This document shows positions 36,120 to 44,953 of a stretch of DNA of 64,000 nucleotides, one piece after another. The DNA is from Cyanobium usitatum str. Tous. GTDB lineage: Bacteria > Cyanobacteriota > Cyanobacteriia > PCC-6307 > Cyanobiaceae. The stretch covers positions 186,001 through 250,000 of the forward strand of contig NZ_OY986431.1 in assembly GCF_963920485.1 (NCBI RefSeq), given 5' to 3'. The stretch's first letter is position 1. Each line of letters begins with the position of its first letter. The notes beneath the pieces were generated by a model that ran no database searches, was not told the origin of the DNA, and saw only the letters and a program-made list of their open reading frames with translations. The position numbers and the translations under genes were made by a program.

Positions 36120-36938
36120 ATGCGGCCCCGCATCGGTATAGCGATTACCACTTACAACCGCCGCGAGCAGTTGCTGCGCTTGGTTCACAGTTTGCGTCAG
36201 CACTGTCGAGATCAGGTTCACTTGGCGGTGTTCGACGACGGCAGTAGCGATTGCACTGCAGCTGCTGTTGCACCATTAGTGGATGCTGTGCTGGAGGCTC
36301 CAAACGGTGGGATCCCCACCAATAAGAACCGAGCCCTGTTTTATTTCCTGGCCCTGCAGCCCGTTGATCAGCTGATTCTCCTTGAAGACGATGTTGTGGT
36401 GACCAGCCCGCGCTGGCTGCGCATCTGGAGTAGGGCAATTCATCGCCACGGTCATATCAACTTCAGTTCCACCCGCTGGCCGCGCGACAACCCCTCATTT
36501 CATGGCAAGTTGCTGGGGGGAAAGGGTTCGGCTCGAAAGCCTGAACGCTGGAGCATCGTTTCTGGTGCCTGCAGTGGTTGCGACACGACCGTGTTGCGCC
36601 GCGATGTGGGCTATGTGAATCCGTTGTTTCAGGGCTACGGCTACGAACACATCGAATGGACGCGTCGTTTCCTGCTGGCGGGTTATGGCGGCCGCAAGCG
36701 GGGGGATCACCGCTGGAGCTACCTCTCGATTCCCCATGGTTTGGATTTTCAGCCCTCTCAATCAAACCGAGATGCGGAAGCGATTGCCCGTAATGCCGGT
36801 GTGATGGCCCAGCTCCAGGGTGCGGGCGGCTTCGTGCCCCGGCCCTGGCTTGATGCTGAAGGCAGGCGAGCTTTTCTGGCACCTTTCGCTGGTTGGTGGG
36901 GGCAGCAGGCTGGTGGGCAGCGCCTGGATCAGGCCTGA
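36120..36938 (+). CDS. Glycosyltransferase family 2 protein
   Basis: This is a 272-residue GT-A enzyme. IGIAITTYNRREQLLRLVHS begins the fold, VFDDGSSDCTAAAV is the nucleotide-binding aspartate region, and LILLEDDVVVTSPRWL carries the DxD-type EDD. The late GYGYEHIEWTRRFLLAGY is the usual acceptor-loop ED/EH segment. The sugar is unknown. It starts 8 bases after the Lys-rich gene and converges with the next gene with a 10-base overlap. Confidence 0.87.
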   Translation: MRPRIGIAITTYNRREQLLRLVHSLRQHCRDQVHLAVFDDGSSDCTAAAVAPLVDAVLEAPNGGIPTNKNRALFYFLALQPVDQLILLEDDVVVTSPRWLRIWSRAIHRHGHINFSSTRWPRDNPSFHGKLLGGKGSARKPERWSIVSGACSGCDTTVLRRDVGYVNPLFQGYGYEHIEWTRRFLLAGYGGRKRGDHRWSYLSIPHGLDFQPSQSNRDAEAIARNAGVMAQLQGAGGFVPRPWLDAEGRRAFLAPFAGWWGQQAGGQRLDQA

Positions 36939-37831
36939 ACCAGCTCGGCTAGCAGCTGGCGAGCGCGAGCTACGAAACTGTGCTCCTGCCTCACTGTGCG
37001 GGCTACCTGGCTGAGTAGCAGGGGCTGGGCGCGCAGGGCGGTTGCCAGCTCCAGGCTGACGCATGGATCGCTGCCGGGCCGATGGCACACCACGGCCGGC
37101 ATCAGCTCCGGCGGGCAGCCTGGTGCCCCATCGGTGATCACCGGCACTCCACAGGCCAACACGTCGAAGACCCGGTTGTTGAGGTAGCCGTAATCCAGCA
37201 TGGCCTGGTGGTGGTCGTTGAGCACGGCCAGGGCGCGGCGGTAGCGCGCCGGCAGCTGGGCGTTGGCGATGCTGCTGGCCTGGGCCTGCAGGCCCAGCTG
37301 TTCCCAACCGGCGCCGATTAGGTCTAGGGGCAGGCCAGCCTGGTGGAAGGCGCGCACGATCGGCCGGTTGACGCCGCGGGTGTTGCCCACAAACAGCAGC
37401 CCGCCGCTCGCGGGTTCCGGCCGGCCGTAGTGCTGGAAGCCGCTGGCCTGGAGCAGGGTGCTGGTGGGGCGGCCGCTCAGGTGGGCGATGCGGGGCGTGT
37501 CCTGGGCACTGGCGACAAACAGCCGGTCGTAGGAGGCCAGTTCCGCGGGGGTGGGGTTGAGGGGCCAGCTGATCAGCCACAGGGCCCTTTGCACGTAGGG
37601 CTGGCGCTCTAGCCAGGCCAGGGGCGGGGCGTACTTGCCGCGCAGCACCAGCAGGCCACTCCCATCCGGCGGCGGCGGACTGCTCTGGTGGCTGTCGCGG
37701 CAGAGCAGGCGGGAGCTCAGCCCCAGGCTTTGCAGGCCGAGTTGCAGCCCCCGGGCGAAATGCACATCACCCCAGCCCGCCTGGGCGGCCGGATCGGCCG
37801 GCGCGGCGATCAGCAGGTCGAGGTGCCGCAT
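36929..37831 (-). CDS. CgeB-like GT4/GT1-type glycosyltransferase
   Basis: This 300-residue protein lies on the opposite strand. GLLFVGNTRGVNRPIVRAFH marks the start of the C-terminal Rossmann half. LNDHHQAMLDYGYLNNRVFD and then VLACGVPVITD is the nucleotide-sugar site typical of CgeB-like glycosyltransferases (spore-polysaccharide-type and related). The open frame continues to 37960, but that would overlap the start of the divergent gene; I start at the ATG at 37831, giving MRHLDLLIAAP. There are only 46 bases to the next gene's ATG. Confidence 0.78.
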   Translation of the reverse strand: MRHLDLLIAAPADPAAQAGWGDVHFARGLQLGLQSLGLSSRLLCRDSHQSSPPPPDGSGLLVLRGKYAPPLAWLERQPYVQRALWLISWPLNPTPAELASYDRLFVASAQDTPRIAHLSGRPTSTLLQASGFQHYGRPEPASGGLLFVGNTRGVNRPIVRAFHQAGLPLDLIGAGWEQLGLQAQASSIANAQLPARYRRALAVLNDHHQAMLDYGYLNNRVFDVLACGVPVITDGAPGCPPELMPAVVCHRPGSDPCVSLELATALRAQPLLLSQVARTVRQEHSFVARARQLLAELVQA

Positions 37832-37877
37832 GGCGGGCCAGCTGTGGCCACCTATTCTCGCCACTGGCCCGGCTGCC

Positions 37878-40346
37878 ATGTCGCTGATCACCGCGCACCT
37901 GCCATCTGCCCAAGGGGATTCAATCCACCTGGGCCTCAACCGCTGCCAGCTGGTGCGCAAGCTCTTCGCGCTTCCAGGGGTGCGGCGCTATGGATTTGCA
38001 AGCGGCTGTGATCAGGCCCTGCTGCTGCGGGCTGATCCAAGCCTCTGGCCCCAGCGGCTGGGTCCCTCCCTGATCGACCTGGAGGGCCAGCTCGGCGATC
38101 CGGCGTTGCTGCTAGCCCTGCCTTTGGCCTGGAGTCGGGGCCTGGTGCAGCCCGCAGAGGCGCCGCCGCTTCAGGCGCTGCTGCAGGCGGGCGCCACCCC
38201 GCTGGCTCTCGATGCCTGGCCCGAGCTCGAGCTCTCTGAGCAGCCGCAAGCCCAGCTGCTCCCCTCCGCCCTGGCGCTGCTGCTGGCCCCCTACCGCGCC
38301 CTGCTGGCCGCCGCCGAACCCCTGGAGCCGGCCGCCGCCCTGCAGCTATTGCAGCTGGAGTGCCAACTGCGTCGCCAGCTTGCCGCTGGCTGCTGGCCTG
38401 CCCCCGCTGCCCTGGGCCGGCCCCTGCCCCTGGCTCGCTGGCTGGTCGCCCCCCCGGCGGAAGCCGCTGCCCTGCAGCGCCTGAGCGACCAGCTGGTGGC
38501 CTTGCTGCACCTGCTGCCGGCGGCCGAGCAGCCCGCCTACGCCCACAGCTTGCAAGCACTGCTGCTGGCGGGTTTGGAGCAGGCCGAGCCCCAACCCTGG
38601 CTGCGGCTACTGGAGGCGCTGGTGGGCGGGATAAATAGCCGCCAGAGCGAGCTGGTGGCGGTGGCGGCTGATCTGCGCCGGGCCGGGCTGGAGCGGGGCG
38701 CGGCCCTGGATGATCCCGGCGAGCGGGGTCTGGCGTTGATGCGTTTGCTGCAGGCGCCCTTGGCAGAGGAGCGGCCTGGCTGGCTGGCGGCCCTGGCCGG
38801 CGCCATCGATGCCCTGGTGCTGGCGATCGGTGTGGCGGCCGAGGCGGGTGAGCGAGAGCAGAAGCGGGCTTTGCAGCGCCAGCTGGAGGCGATCGTGCTC
38901 AGCGGCAGCACCAACCTGCCGCTGCTGCAGGCCCTGCTGCCGCAGCTGGCGCCAGAAACTGGCTACCGCCTGCCCAGCTTGCTGCCTCCGGCTGCCTGCC
39001 TGGTGCTGGTGAAGGGGGTGCTGCTGCTGGGCGACCCGGCAATCGCCCGGCTGGATCGGCCCTGGCGGCGGGCCCTGCTGGCGCTACTGGAGCGGGGGCT
39101 ACCGCGGCTGTGGTGGCAGGCGGATCTGCTGCAGAAGCTGCTGCACGACCTGCGCCGCTTCCCCCTGCACACCACTTGGCTGCAGGCCGACAACGCCGAG
39201 CTGCTGCCGGCCCTGGTGCAGCTGCATAGCCGCGGCGTGGCGCCGCCACCGCCAAACAATGGCCCCGAGCCGCTGCAGCTGCGCCCCCTGGCGCCGGAGG
39301 AGTTGCCTGGCGAGCCGGAGGATCCGCGCCGGCTGCTGCGCCTGCAGCTCACCCTGCTGCTGCGCTTGGTGACGGGTGAGGAGGAGCGTGGCGCCCTGCT
39401 GCGCCTGGCCAGCGCTGCCGGCAAAACGCCCCTGTTGCGGCTGCTCGATGGCGAAGACGAAGAGGCCCTGGTGCTGGCGGTAGCAGCCGGCCTGCCCAGC
39501 CGGGCGGTGGGCTTGGCGCGGCTGGCGGCGGAGCGGGCCGGCGTGCAGGAGCTACTGCCGTTGTTGCTACCCCTTACCGGCGGCGTGCAGGCCGTGTTTG
39601 CCGCCTGCCTGGCCCAGTGGCGCCAAATGTTGCCGGTGGCGGCGGAGCGAGTCACTTTGCCGATCACGGTGCTGTTTACCTGCCACCGGCCGCGGCTGGA
39701 GCTGCTGCGCCAAGCCCTCGAATCGGTGGCCCTGCAGAGCGTGGCGGTGGTGGAGGTGCTGGTGGTAGACGACGGCACGCCGGAGCCCGAGGCGGCTGCC
39801 CTGGCGGCGTTGCTGGAGCAGGCCGCCGCCGAGCTGGATCTGCCGCTGCGGCTGCTGCGCCAAGAGCGCAACCAGGGCCAGTACGCCTGCCGCAACCTGG
39901 CGATTGAGCAGATGGCGGGCGAGGCCCTGGCGATTCACGACGACGACGACCTCTCCCATCCCCTGCGCCTGGAGCTGCAGTGGCAGGCGCTGCAGCAGGG
40001 GGCGGCGGCGGTGTATGGCCGCCATGGGCGCCTGGATGAGGCCAGCGGCGCACCCCAGGCCGATGGCGATGGCGGTGGCTTCTTCGGTGATGGCATCACC
40101 ACCCTGTTGCTGCGCAGGGCTACGGCGCTGGAGCTGGGCGGCTTTTATTCGGTGCGCTCCCGCGGTGATGTGGACTTCCGCCGCCGGCTGGAGCAGCGCT
40201 ATGGGGCGGCCAAGGTGGTGCGGTTGCAGGCGCCGCTGTATCTGATGCGGGGCTCTGCGACCACGGTGTCGTCGGCCTATGAATACGGCTGCAGCCTGGG
40301 GCTAACGAGCTGGCGGCGGCTGATGCGCCAGGGGCTGCTTCCGTGA
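37878..40346 (+). CDS. Large glycosyltransferase with Leu/Ala-rich N-terminus and GT2 domain
   Basis: The 822-residue protein has two parts. About 590 residues are Leu-, Ala- and Gln-rich helices with no catalytic motif that I recognise. From residue 593 a GT2 domain follows: LPITVLFTCHRPRLELLRQA, VLVVDDGTPEPEA, and the DxD-type IHDDDDLSHP near 687. The N-terminal part may be a helical scaffold or a degenerate second enzyme. The ATG at 37878 is chosen because the frame upstream to 37635 lies antisense to the CgeB-like gene. It overlaps the next gene as GTGA. Confidence 0.72.
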   Translation: MSLITAHLPSAQGDSIHLGLNRCQLVRKLFALPGVRRYGFASGCDQALLLRADPSLWPQRLGPSLIDLEGQLGDPALLLALPLAWSRGLVQPAEAPPLQALLQAGATPLALDAWPELELSEQPQAQLLPSALALLLAPYRALLAAAEPLEPAAALQLLQLECQLRRQLAAGCWPAPAALGRPLPLARWLVAPPAEAAALQRLSDQLVALLHLLPAAEQPAYAHSLQALLLAGLEQAEPQPWLRLLEALVGGINSRQSELVAVAADLRRAGLERGAALDDPGERGLALMRLLQAPLAEERPGWLAALAGAIDALVLAIGVAAEAGEREQKRALQRQLEAIVLSGSTNLPLLQALLPQLAPETGYRLPSLLPPAACLVLVKGVLLLGDPAIARLDRPWRRALLALLERGLPRLWWQADLLQKLLHDLRRFPLHTTWLQADNAELLPALVQLHSRGVAPPPPNNGPEPLQLRPLAPEELPGEPEDPRRLLRLQLTLLLRLVTGEEERGALLRLASAAGKTPLLRLLDGEDEEALVLAVAAGLPSRAVGLARLAAERAGVQELLPLLLPLTGGVQAVFAACLAQWRQMLPVAAERVTLPITVLFTCHRPRLELLRQALESVALQSVAVVEVLVVDDGTPEPEAAALAALLEQAAAELDLPLRLLRQERNQGQYACRNLAIEQMAGEALAIHDDDDLSHPLRLELQWQALQQGAAAVYGRHGRLDEASGAPQADGDGGGFFGDGITTLLLRRATALELGGFYSVRSRGDVDFRRRLEQRYGAAKVVRLQAPLYLMRGSATTVSSAYEYGCSLGLTSWRRLMRQGLLP

Positions 40347-41224
40347 ACAAGCCGGCGCCGGTGTTCATTGGCCTCACCTCGATCCGCGGCCGCGAGGGGG
40401 CCCTGAAGCGCACGCTCGATTCGCTGCTGGCCCAGCAGCTGCCCGCCGATGGCCGGCTGGTGGAGCTGCATTTATTTCTGTCCCGGCAGCCCTACCTGCT
40501 GGATCGGGGCTTTGAGGTGCTGCCGGGCTTTCTGCAGCGCCGCATCTGGAGCTCGCGCCTGGGGCCTGGCCTGCGGCTGCAGGTGCACTGGACGGCGAAT
40601 TGGGGCCCCTACCGCAAGCTGTTGCCGCTGCTGGAGCGGCTGACGCCGGAGCAGCAGGCGCTTGATCCGCTGCTGATCACCGCCGATGACGACACCCTCT
40701 ATCCGCGCGACTGGCTGCGGCGGCTGGTGGCGGCCCAGGAGCGCTGGGGCTGCGTGGTGGCTTTCCGCGGGCGCCAGATGGTGCTGGAGCAGGGAGAGGT
40801 GGTGCCCTATCGGGATTGGCGGGTAAACGATGAGCGGCTGCTGCAACCCAGCCTGCTGACGGTGCCCACGGGCAAGGACGGCATCTGCTATCGGCTGGGC
40901 CAGCTCGACTGGCGGGTGCGCGATGTGGAGCGGGCGCTGGCGATCGCCGGCCACGCCGATGATCTGTGGTTCAAGACCCACTGCCTGCTCACCGAAACGC
41001 CGAGCCTGCTGCTGCACCACAGCATGAGCCAGCAGTTTGTGGAGCTGAGCAGCCAGGGCGTCGCCCTCAAGCGCGGCGTGCCCGGCCAGCCGATCGGCCA
41101 GACGCTGTTTCTGTCTATTAATAAGCGCGGCGGCAACGATGTGGTGCTGGCCGATTGCCTGGGGTATCTGCAGGGGCTCGCTGGCTTCCAGCCAATCGAC
41201 CGCCAAAACCTGGCACTATTCTGA
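40343..41224 (+). CDS. Glycosyltransferase-like protein
   Basis: This 293-residue protein starts at the GTG that overlaps the previous stop. VFIGLTSIRGREGALKRTLD is a GT-A-type opening, and the metal site is ITADDDTLYPRDWL near residue 113. GKDGICYRLGQLDWRVRD and LLLHHSMSQQFVEL follow. It resembles the small glycosyltransferases found next to capsule genes, but no specific family name is certain. It is the last gene of this cluster; hipB follows after 36 bases. Confidence 0.65.
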   Translation: MNKPAPVFIGLTSIRGREGALKRTLDSLLAQQLPADGRLVELHLFLSRQPYLLDRGFEVLPGFLQRRIWSSRLGPGLRLQVHWTANWGPYRKLLPLLERLTPEQQALDPLLITADDDTLYPRDWLRRLVAAQERWGCVVAFRGRQMVLEQGEVVPYRDWRVNDERLLQPSLLTVPTGKDGICYRLGQLDWRVRDVERALAIAGHADDLWFKTHCLLTETPSLLLHHSMSQQFVELSSQGVALKRGVPGQPIGQTLFLSINKRGGNDVVLADCLGYLQGLAGFQPIDRQNLALF

Positions 41225-41233
41225 ATTAAATAT

Positions 41234-41256
41234 TCCCGTTCGGTAAGAATTCGGGA
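41234..41256 (+). promoter_or_regulatory. Inverted repeat upstream of hipB, putative operator 1
   Basis: TCCCG (41234-41238) and CGGGA (41252-41256) are spaced 13 bases apart just before the hipB ATG. A related perfect palindrome lies at 41284. In HipBA systems, HipB binds inverted repeats at its own promoter. Confidence 0.4.
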
Positions 41257-41260
41257 CGCC

Positions 41261-41548
41261 ATGGCCGCGCCACTCTCTATTGATCCCGATCGGGAACAAT
41301 GCAGCCGGATTCCGCCTGAGCTGGCTATCGCTTCGGCGGGGGCGCTAGGTGCGGCTCTGCGCCGTAGCCGCAAAGCGCTTGGGCTTACCCAGGCGGAACT
41401 GGCTTTGGCGGCTGGTGTGGGCCTGCGCTTTGTGGGGGAGGTGGAAGCGGGCAAAGCATCGGTGCAACTGGAGCAGCTGCTGCGGGTGATCGATGCCCTC
41501 GGCGGCACCCTGTTGCTGCGCGATGCAGCCGGGTCGCCAGACGCATGA
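41261..41548 (+). CDS. hipB: HipB-type XRE antitoxin
   Basis: The 95-residue product contains a Cro/C1-type helix-turn-helix, LGAALRRSRKALGLTQAELA then LAAGVGLRFVGEVEAGKA, the typical HipB arrangement, followed by a short dimerisation strand (GGTLLLRDA). It should repress its own operon and, with HipA, neutralise the kinase. HipA here is broken, so HipB may persist only as a repressor. The ATG at 41261 puts the palindrome TCCCGATCGGGA inside codons 8-12. Confidence 0.85.
   Translation: MAAPLSIDPDREQCSRIPPELAIASAGALGAALRRSRKALGLTQAELALAAGVGLRFVGEVEAGKASVQLEQLLRVIDALGGTLLLRDAAGSPDA
41284..41295. promoter_or_regulatory. Perfect palindrome TCCCGATCGGGA, putative HipB operator 2
   Basis: The palindrome lies within the first codons of hipB and shares the TCCCG/CGGGA halves of the upstream repeat. 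It may allow HipB to block elongation or initiation. Confidence 0.4.
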
Positions 41549-42751
41549 CGGCAGCAGACACCATGGAGCTGGGCGTGTGGTTGCTGGGCGAGCGTGCAGG
41601 AACGCTGGGGCTCAAAAACGGTCGGCTTCGGTTTCGATACGAGGCGCGTTGGTTGCAAAAGCCAGGCGCGACGCCTCTCTCGCAGAGCCTGCCGCTGCTG
41701 GCCGAGCCCTTCGAGGATCAGGCCTGCCGCCCTTTTTTTGCTGGCTTACTGCCTGAAGGGGAGCTGAGGCGGAGAATTGCCGCGCAGTGCCAGATCTCCT
41801 ACGCGAATGACTTCGGCCTGCTGGCAGTCATTGGGGGTGACTGTGCCGGGGCGGTGAGCCTGGAGCCTGGGGATCCAGCCACCGCGGTTGCCGCGGTGGA
41901 ATGGCTTGAGCCGGATCAGCTGATCGTCCTGCTGGCTGAATTACCTCAGCGACCGATGCTGGCTCAACGCGATGGCCTGCGGCTCTCGCTTGCCGGCGCC
42001 CAGAGGCGCCGCTGCCAGTACCCACATCCTTAAGCCGGCTATTGCGGCGGTGGAACGCAGCGTGATCAACGAAGCGTTCTGCATGGCGCTGGCCAAGGTG
42101 ATGGGCCTGCAGGTGGCAGACACGGAGATCCTGATGGCTGGAGATCAACAGATCCTGCTGGTGCGTCGCTACGACCGCTGCAAAGACGCCAATGATCAAT
42201 GGCTGCGCCTGCATCAGGAAGATTTCTGCCAGGCGCTGGGTGTGCCGCCGGATCTGAAATATCAGAATGAGGGAGGTCCGGATCTTCAGGCCTGCTTTGC
42301 ACTGCTGCGCCGAGCTACCAAGCCCAGTGCTCCAGAGGTGATACGCCTTTTGGATGCGGTGGTGTTTAACGCCCTGATCGGAAATCACGACGCCCACGCT
42401 AAAAACTTTTCGCTTCTCTATGGATCGCGTGGAGCAACCCTCGCGCCGCTTTACGACCTTTTGAGCACAGCGGTGTACCCGACACTCACCACAAAGATGG
42501 CGATGAAGCTGGGTAGCAAATACAGCTTTGCGGAGGTTCAGGTACGCCATTGGGAGCTGTTTGCTGTAGCGGCAGGGTTGTCCAAGGCCCAGACCAGGAA
42601 AAGGCTGGTGCGCATGGCGGAGCAACTTCCCTCGAGCGCCCGTCGGCTGCAAACTAAATCTTCTTATCGAGATCACGCACTGATCGAACGAATTGCTTGC
42701 CTGATCGAGCAGCGTTGCGAGCTCTCATTGAGTCGCTTTAACGCTGACTGA
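41545..42751 (+). pseudogene. hipA: hipA serine/threonine kinase toxin, internal deletion and frameshift
   Basis: Frame 1 (41545-42033) gives the HipA N-terminal domain up to RLSLAGAQ. A different frame (from about 41998) resumes at GAAASTHILKPAI and continues with VRRYDRC, the catalytic NALIGNHDAHAKNFSLLY and the APLYDLLSTAVYP segment. Intact HipA has about 15-20 residues between these blocks, so roughly 50 bases are missing and the frame is lost. GGCGCC occurs on both sides of the join (41995-42000 and 42005-42010), consistent with slippage between short repeats. The kinase cannot be made as one chain. Confidence 0.85.
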
Positions 42752-42884
42752 ATTCCACGGGTGGGAGTGGGATCGGCACTGTCCCTAATTACGCACAAGC
42801 TGTACAGAATCAAGGACGCACGAAAATTCAGCCAGCTCAGCGGGCGGCTGTTCTTCTAGCGTTGCAACCAGGAGGCCTGAGTTG

Positions 42885-43292
42885 ATGGCAGAAGACATCC
42901 GCTGGCAGCAAGGCTTCAGCAATTACCGCCGGGCACTGGCCCAGCTGGAGACTTTTCTGGAGCCGCCCAGGCTTACCGAACGCGAGCAGCTGGGGTTGAT
43001 CAAGGCCTACGAATACACGTTTGAACTTGCTTGGAACACCCTGCGAGAGGCCTTTCGCCTCGGGCTGATTGAGGAAGGTGAGGCCTGGATGCTGATGATT
43101 CAGGGCCGCAATCTCACCAGCCACACCTATAACCGCGCCACAGCCGAGGCCGTCGCCGTGGACGACCTGCTGCTGCCCTGGCGGGTGGATCTGGCTCTGC
43201 GCCATGAGCTGCCAGACGATCTGGAGGCCCATGTGCAGCGGGTGGGCCGCTGCCTTTGGAGGAAGGCCTGCAGACCATCGGTGAATGCTTAG
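42885..43292 (+). pseudogene. Chimeric HI0074-type (HEPN-like) / MNT remnant
   Basis: The first 90 residues match nucleotidyltransferase substrate-binding proteins (HI0074 family): WQQGFSNYRRALAQLETFLE, YEYTFELAWNTLREAFRLGL, MIQGRNLTSHTYNRATAEAV. The usual block of about 18 residues after AWNTL is absent. The last 40 residues, DDLLLPWRVDLALRHELP and so on, resemble the C-terminal end of the partner nucleotidyltransferase instead. Two deletions seem to have fused the pair. A good GGAGG site precedes the ATG. It may still be translated (135 residues) but should not function as a toxin-antitoxin pair. Confidence 0.6.
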
Positions 43293-43340
43293 GCAGCACT
43301 AGGTGGAGCGGATCAGTGGGTGAGCGCTCGAATTGATGCC

Positions 43341-43405
43341 TCAGCCTGAAGCAGTTGTTGCGCAGCTACGCCGCGCTGTTCGACCTGCTGGAGGCAGCGG
43401 CCTGA
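43341..43405 (+). pseudogene. Antitoxin C-terminal fragment, TA family copy A
   Basis: The frame reads LKQLLRSYAALFDLLEAAA and stops. It matches the end of the antitoxin of copy B at 43990-44065. The first element copy begins immediately after. Confidence 0.6.
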
Positions 43406-43406
43406 G

Positions 43407-43979
43407 CTCAACCGCGATACAACTCAGCCATCCCTGGGCTGTTGAGCAGGTTCAACAGTCGCTGGAGCGTGCGGCGATTGCTGGCGGAGGGGTCGAGCTG
43501 GAAGGCAAGTCGGCCTCGATCAAGTCGATTTCGGAGTGCATCCAGCTGAGCAACGCGAGCTCTTTCTCGAGCTGCTTCGTTCTCTGCTCTGAGCGCTCGA
43601 TCTGCATCTCTCTGGCGGGATCGCGCCGCCAGTTGAGCGTCGCGCCCAAATGGCGCGCCGTATTGCACGACGCGGACAAAAACGAGCGGAAGGGAGAGAG
43701 CGATGAGCCAGACGCCCCATTGCTGCTGGAGCGGGAGCTGGCGGAGGGGGAGGTCGACGTGGTCATAGGAGGAAAACAGAGCAATCAGGCCAACAACACT
43801 GCCAACAAAGGCTTCCAGCAGGGCTTTGCCGTCAAACCCAAGCCGCCACCAGGGTGGTGGAGAATCCAAATCTCGAAACTCTCCACTCACCCTAAACAGC
43901 CCGAGCCGGTTACGATAATCTCAATTATAGTACAAACGCACTGCTCGGCCAGTCAGGCCGCCTTGTGCCTACGCACTGA
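43407..43979 (-). repeat. Element copy 1 carrying a two-helix/coiled-coil gene
   Basis: The DNA from CTCAACCGCGATACAACTCA to CACTGAAATAC is closely repeated at 45528-46129. Both copies sit among fragments of the same VapBC-like family. The ends carry no obvious inverted repeats or target duplication. A small gene-bearing cassette that spreads with toxin-antitoxin DNA is the simplest reading. Confidence 0.6.
43408..43890 (-). CDS. Small membrane protein with coiled coil, copy 1
   Basis: The 160-residue product starts at GTG. It has two transmembrane segments, ALLEAFVGSVVGLIALFSSY and WGVWLIALSLPLVFVRVVQY, then a charged coiled coil (RQRDADRALRAENEAARERA) and a Leu-rich tail with RRTLQRLLNLLNS. 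I recognise no family. A paralogue at 45529 is nearly identical outside two indels. One indel removes about 10 residues after the second helix there, and the other adds about two heptads to the coiled coil there. Confidence 0.55.
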   Translation of the reverse strand: MSGEFRDLDSPPPWWRLGFDGKALLEAFVGSVVGLIALFSSYDHVDLPLRQLPLQQQWGVWLIALSLPLVFVRVVQYGAPFGRDAQLAARSRQRDADRALRAENEAARERARVAQLDALRNRLDRGRLAFQLDPSASNRRTLQRLLNLLNSPGMAELYRG

Positions 43980-43989
43980 AATACGCCCG

Positions 43990-44142
43990 GGCGGTCAGCG
44001 AGCGCCTCAGCTTGAAACAGTTGTTGCGCAGCTACGCCGCGCTGTTCGACCTGCTTGACGCGTGAGCACCACGGTTGACCTACCGAATCTGAATGTGTGG
44101 CTGGCGCTGGCCTGTTCCGACCACAGCCATCACGGAAGCTGA
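43990..44142 (+). pseudogene. VapBC-like fragment, TA family copy B
   Basis: The antitoxin fragment reads RAVSERLSLKQLLRSYAALF and ends in a stop at 44065. The GTG of the toxin overlaps it as GTGA and gives STTVDLPNLNVWLALACSDH, then SHHGS and a stop at 44142. Only the first PIN-domain strand with its DLPNLNVW aspartate remains. Confidence 0.65.
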
Positions 44143-44309
44143 TGGGCGCGGCGGTCAAGACCGCAGGAGAAGCTTCCGCTCTGGTGGAGCACGACCACTC
44201 GCGCAATCCCTGCCGCCTGGCTGGTCGCCAATAGCTGGTTTAATCACCGTGTCATCCGCTCAGTTCACGCAGCCGCCTTACACTGGTAAGGCGTTCGAAC
44301 GATGGCGCT

Positions 44310-44552
44310 ATGGATGCGCTGCTCACCCTGTCATCCAAGGGCCAGCTGGTGATCCCGGCACGGTTGCGTCAGCTATTGGGTTTACAGCCAGGCGATCGGC
44401 TGGCGTTGAGCCTGGAGGCTGATGGGCTGCGCCTGGTTCCCGAGGACCGCGAAAAAAGCCGCTCTGCCCGCGCCTTGATCGGCTGCGCTGGATACCAGGG
44501 GCCACCGTTGAGCTTGGAGCAGATGGATCCGGCACGCTTCGCCGAAGCATGA
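44310..44552 (+). CDS. vapB: AbrB/MazE-type antitoxin
   Basis: This 80-residue swapped-hairpin protein reads LLTLSSKGQLVIPARLRQLL, then GLQPGDRLALSLEADGLRLV, the SpoVT/AbrB DNA-binding fold. The C-terminal half is the toxin-binding tail. Its stop overlaps the toxin start as ATGA, the usual coupling. This is the only pair in the 41-47 kb stretch that seems intact. Confidence 0.85.
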   Translation: MDALLTLSSKGQLVIPARLRQLLGLQPGDRLALSLEADGLRLVPEDREKSRSARALIGCAGYQGPPLSLEQMDPARFAEA

Positions 44553-44953
44553 GTTTGCCTGTGGCGCTCGACACCAACGTGCTGGTGCGCCTGCTGGTGA
44601 ACGACGATCCGGCTCAGGCTGAGCAGGCGGCAGCGCTGATCGATGCCAGCGCCGCCTGTTTTGTGCCGATCACCGTGGCCCTGGAGCTGGAGTGGGTGCT
44701 GCGTGGTGCCTACAAATTGTCTCGTGAAGCCGTGATCACGGCTTTTGAGGGACTACTCGCCATTCGCCATCTCCATGTGGAGCAGGAAGAGCTCGTGAGG
44801 CGAGCCTTGGAGTGGCACCGGCAGGGCATGGACTTTGCCGATGCGCTCCATCTGGCTCGAAGCGAGGGCTGTGGGGCTTTGATCAGCTTCGATCGGCAAC
44901 TGGCCCTGGTGGCTGGGCGGCTGAACCTTCAGCCAACAGTCAAGAACCCTTGA
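44549..44953 (+). CDS. vapC: PIN-domain VapC-type ribonuclease toxin
   Basis: The 134-residue PIN domain has its acidic residues in place: ALDTNVLVRLL (Asp near 8), ALELEWVL (Glu near 47), GMDFADALHLA (Asp near 98-101) and ISFDRQLAL (Asp near 118). It should cleave RNA, usually tRNA or rRNA, until bound by its antitoxin. It is complete and in frame, unlike the surrounding copies of the other family. Confidence 0.87.
   Translation: MSLPVALDTNVLVRLLVNDDPAQAEQAAALIDASAACFVPITVALELEWVLRGAYKLSREAVITAFEGLLAIRHLHVEQEELVRRALEWHRQGMDFADALHLARSEGCGALISFDRQLALVAGRLNLQPTVKNP

Noticed and set aside
37635-37877. Upstream extension of the 822-residue glycosyltransferase
   Set aside because: The bases are the complement of the CgeB-like gene, and the translation is Arg/Pro/Ser-rich without support.
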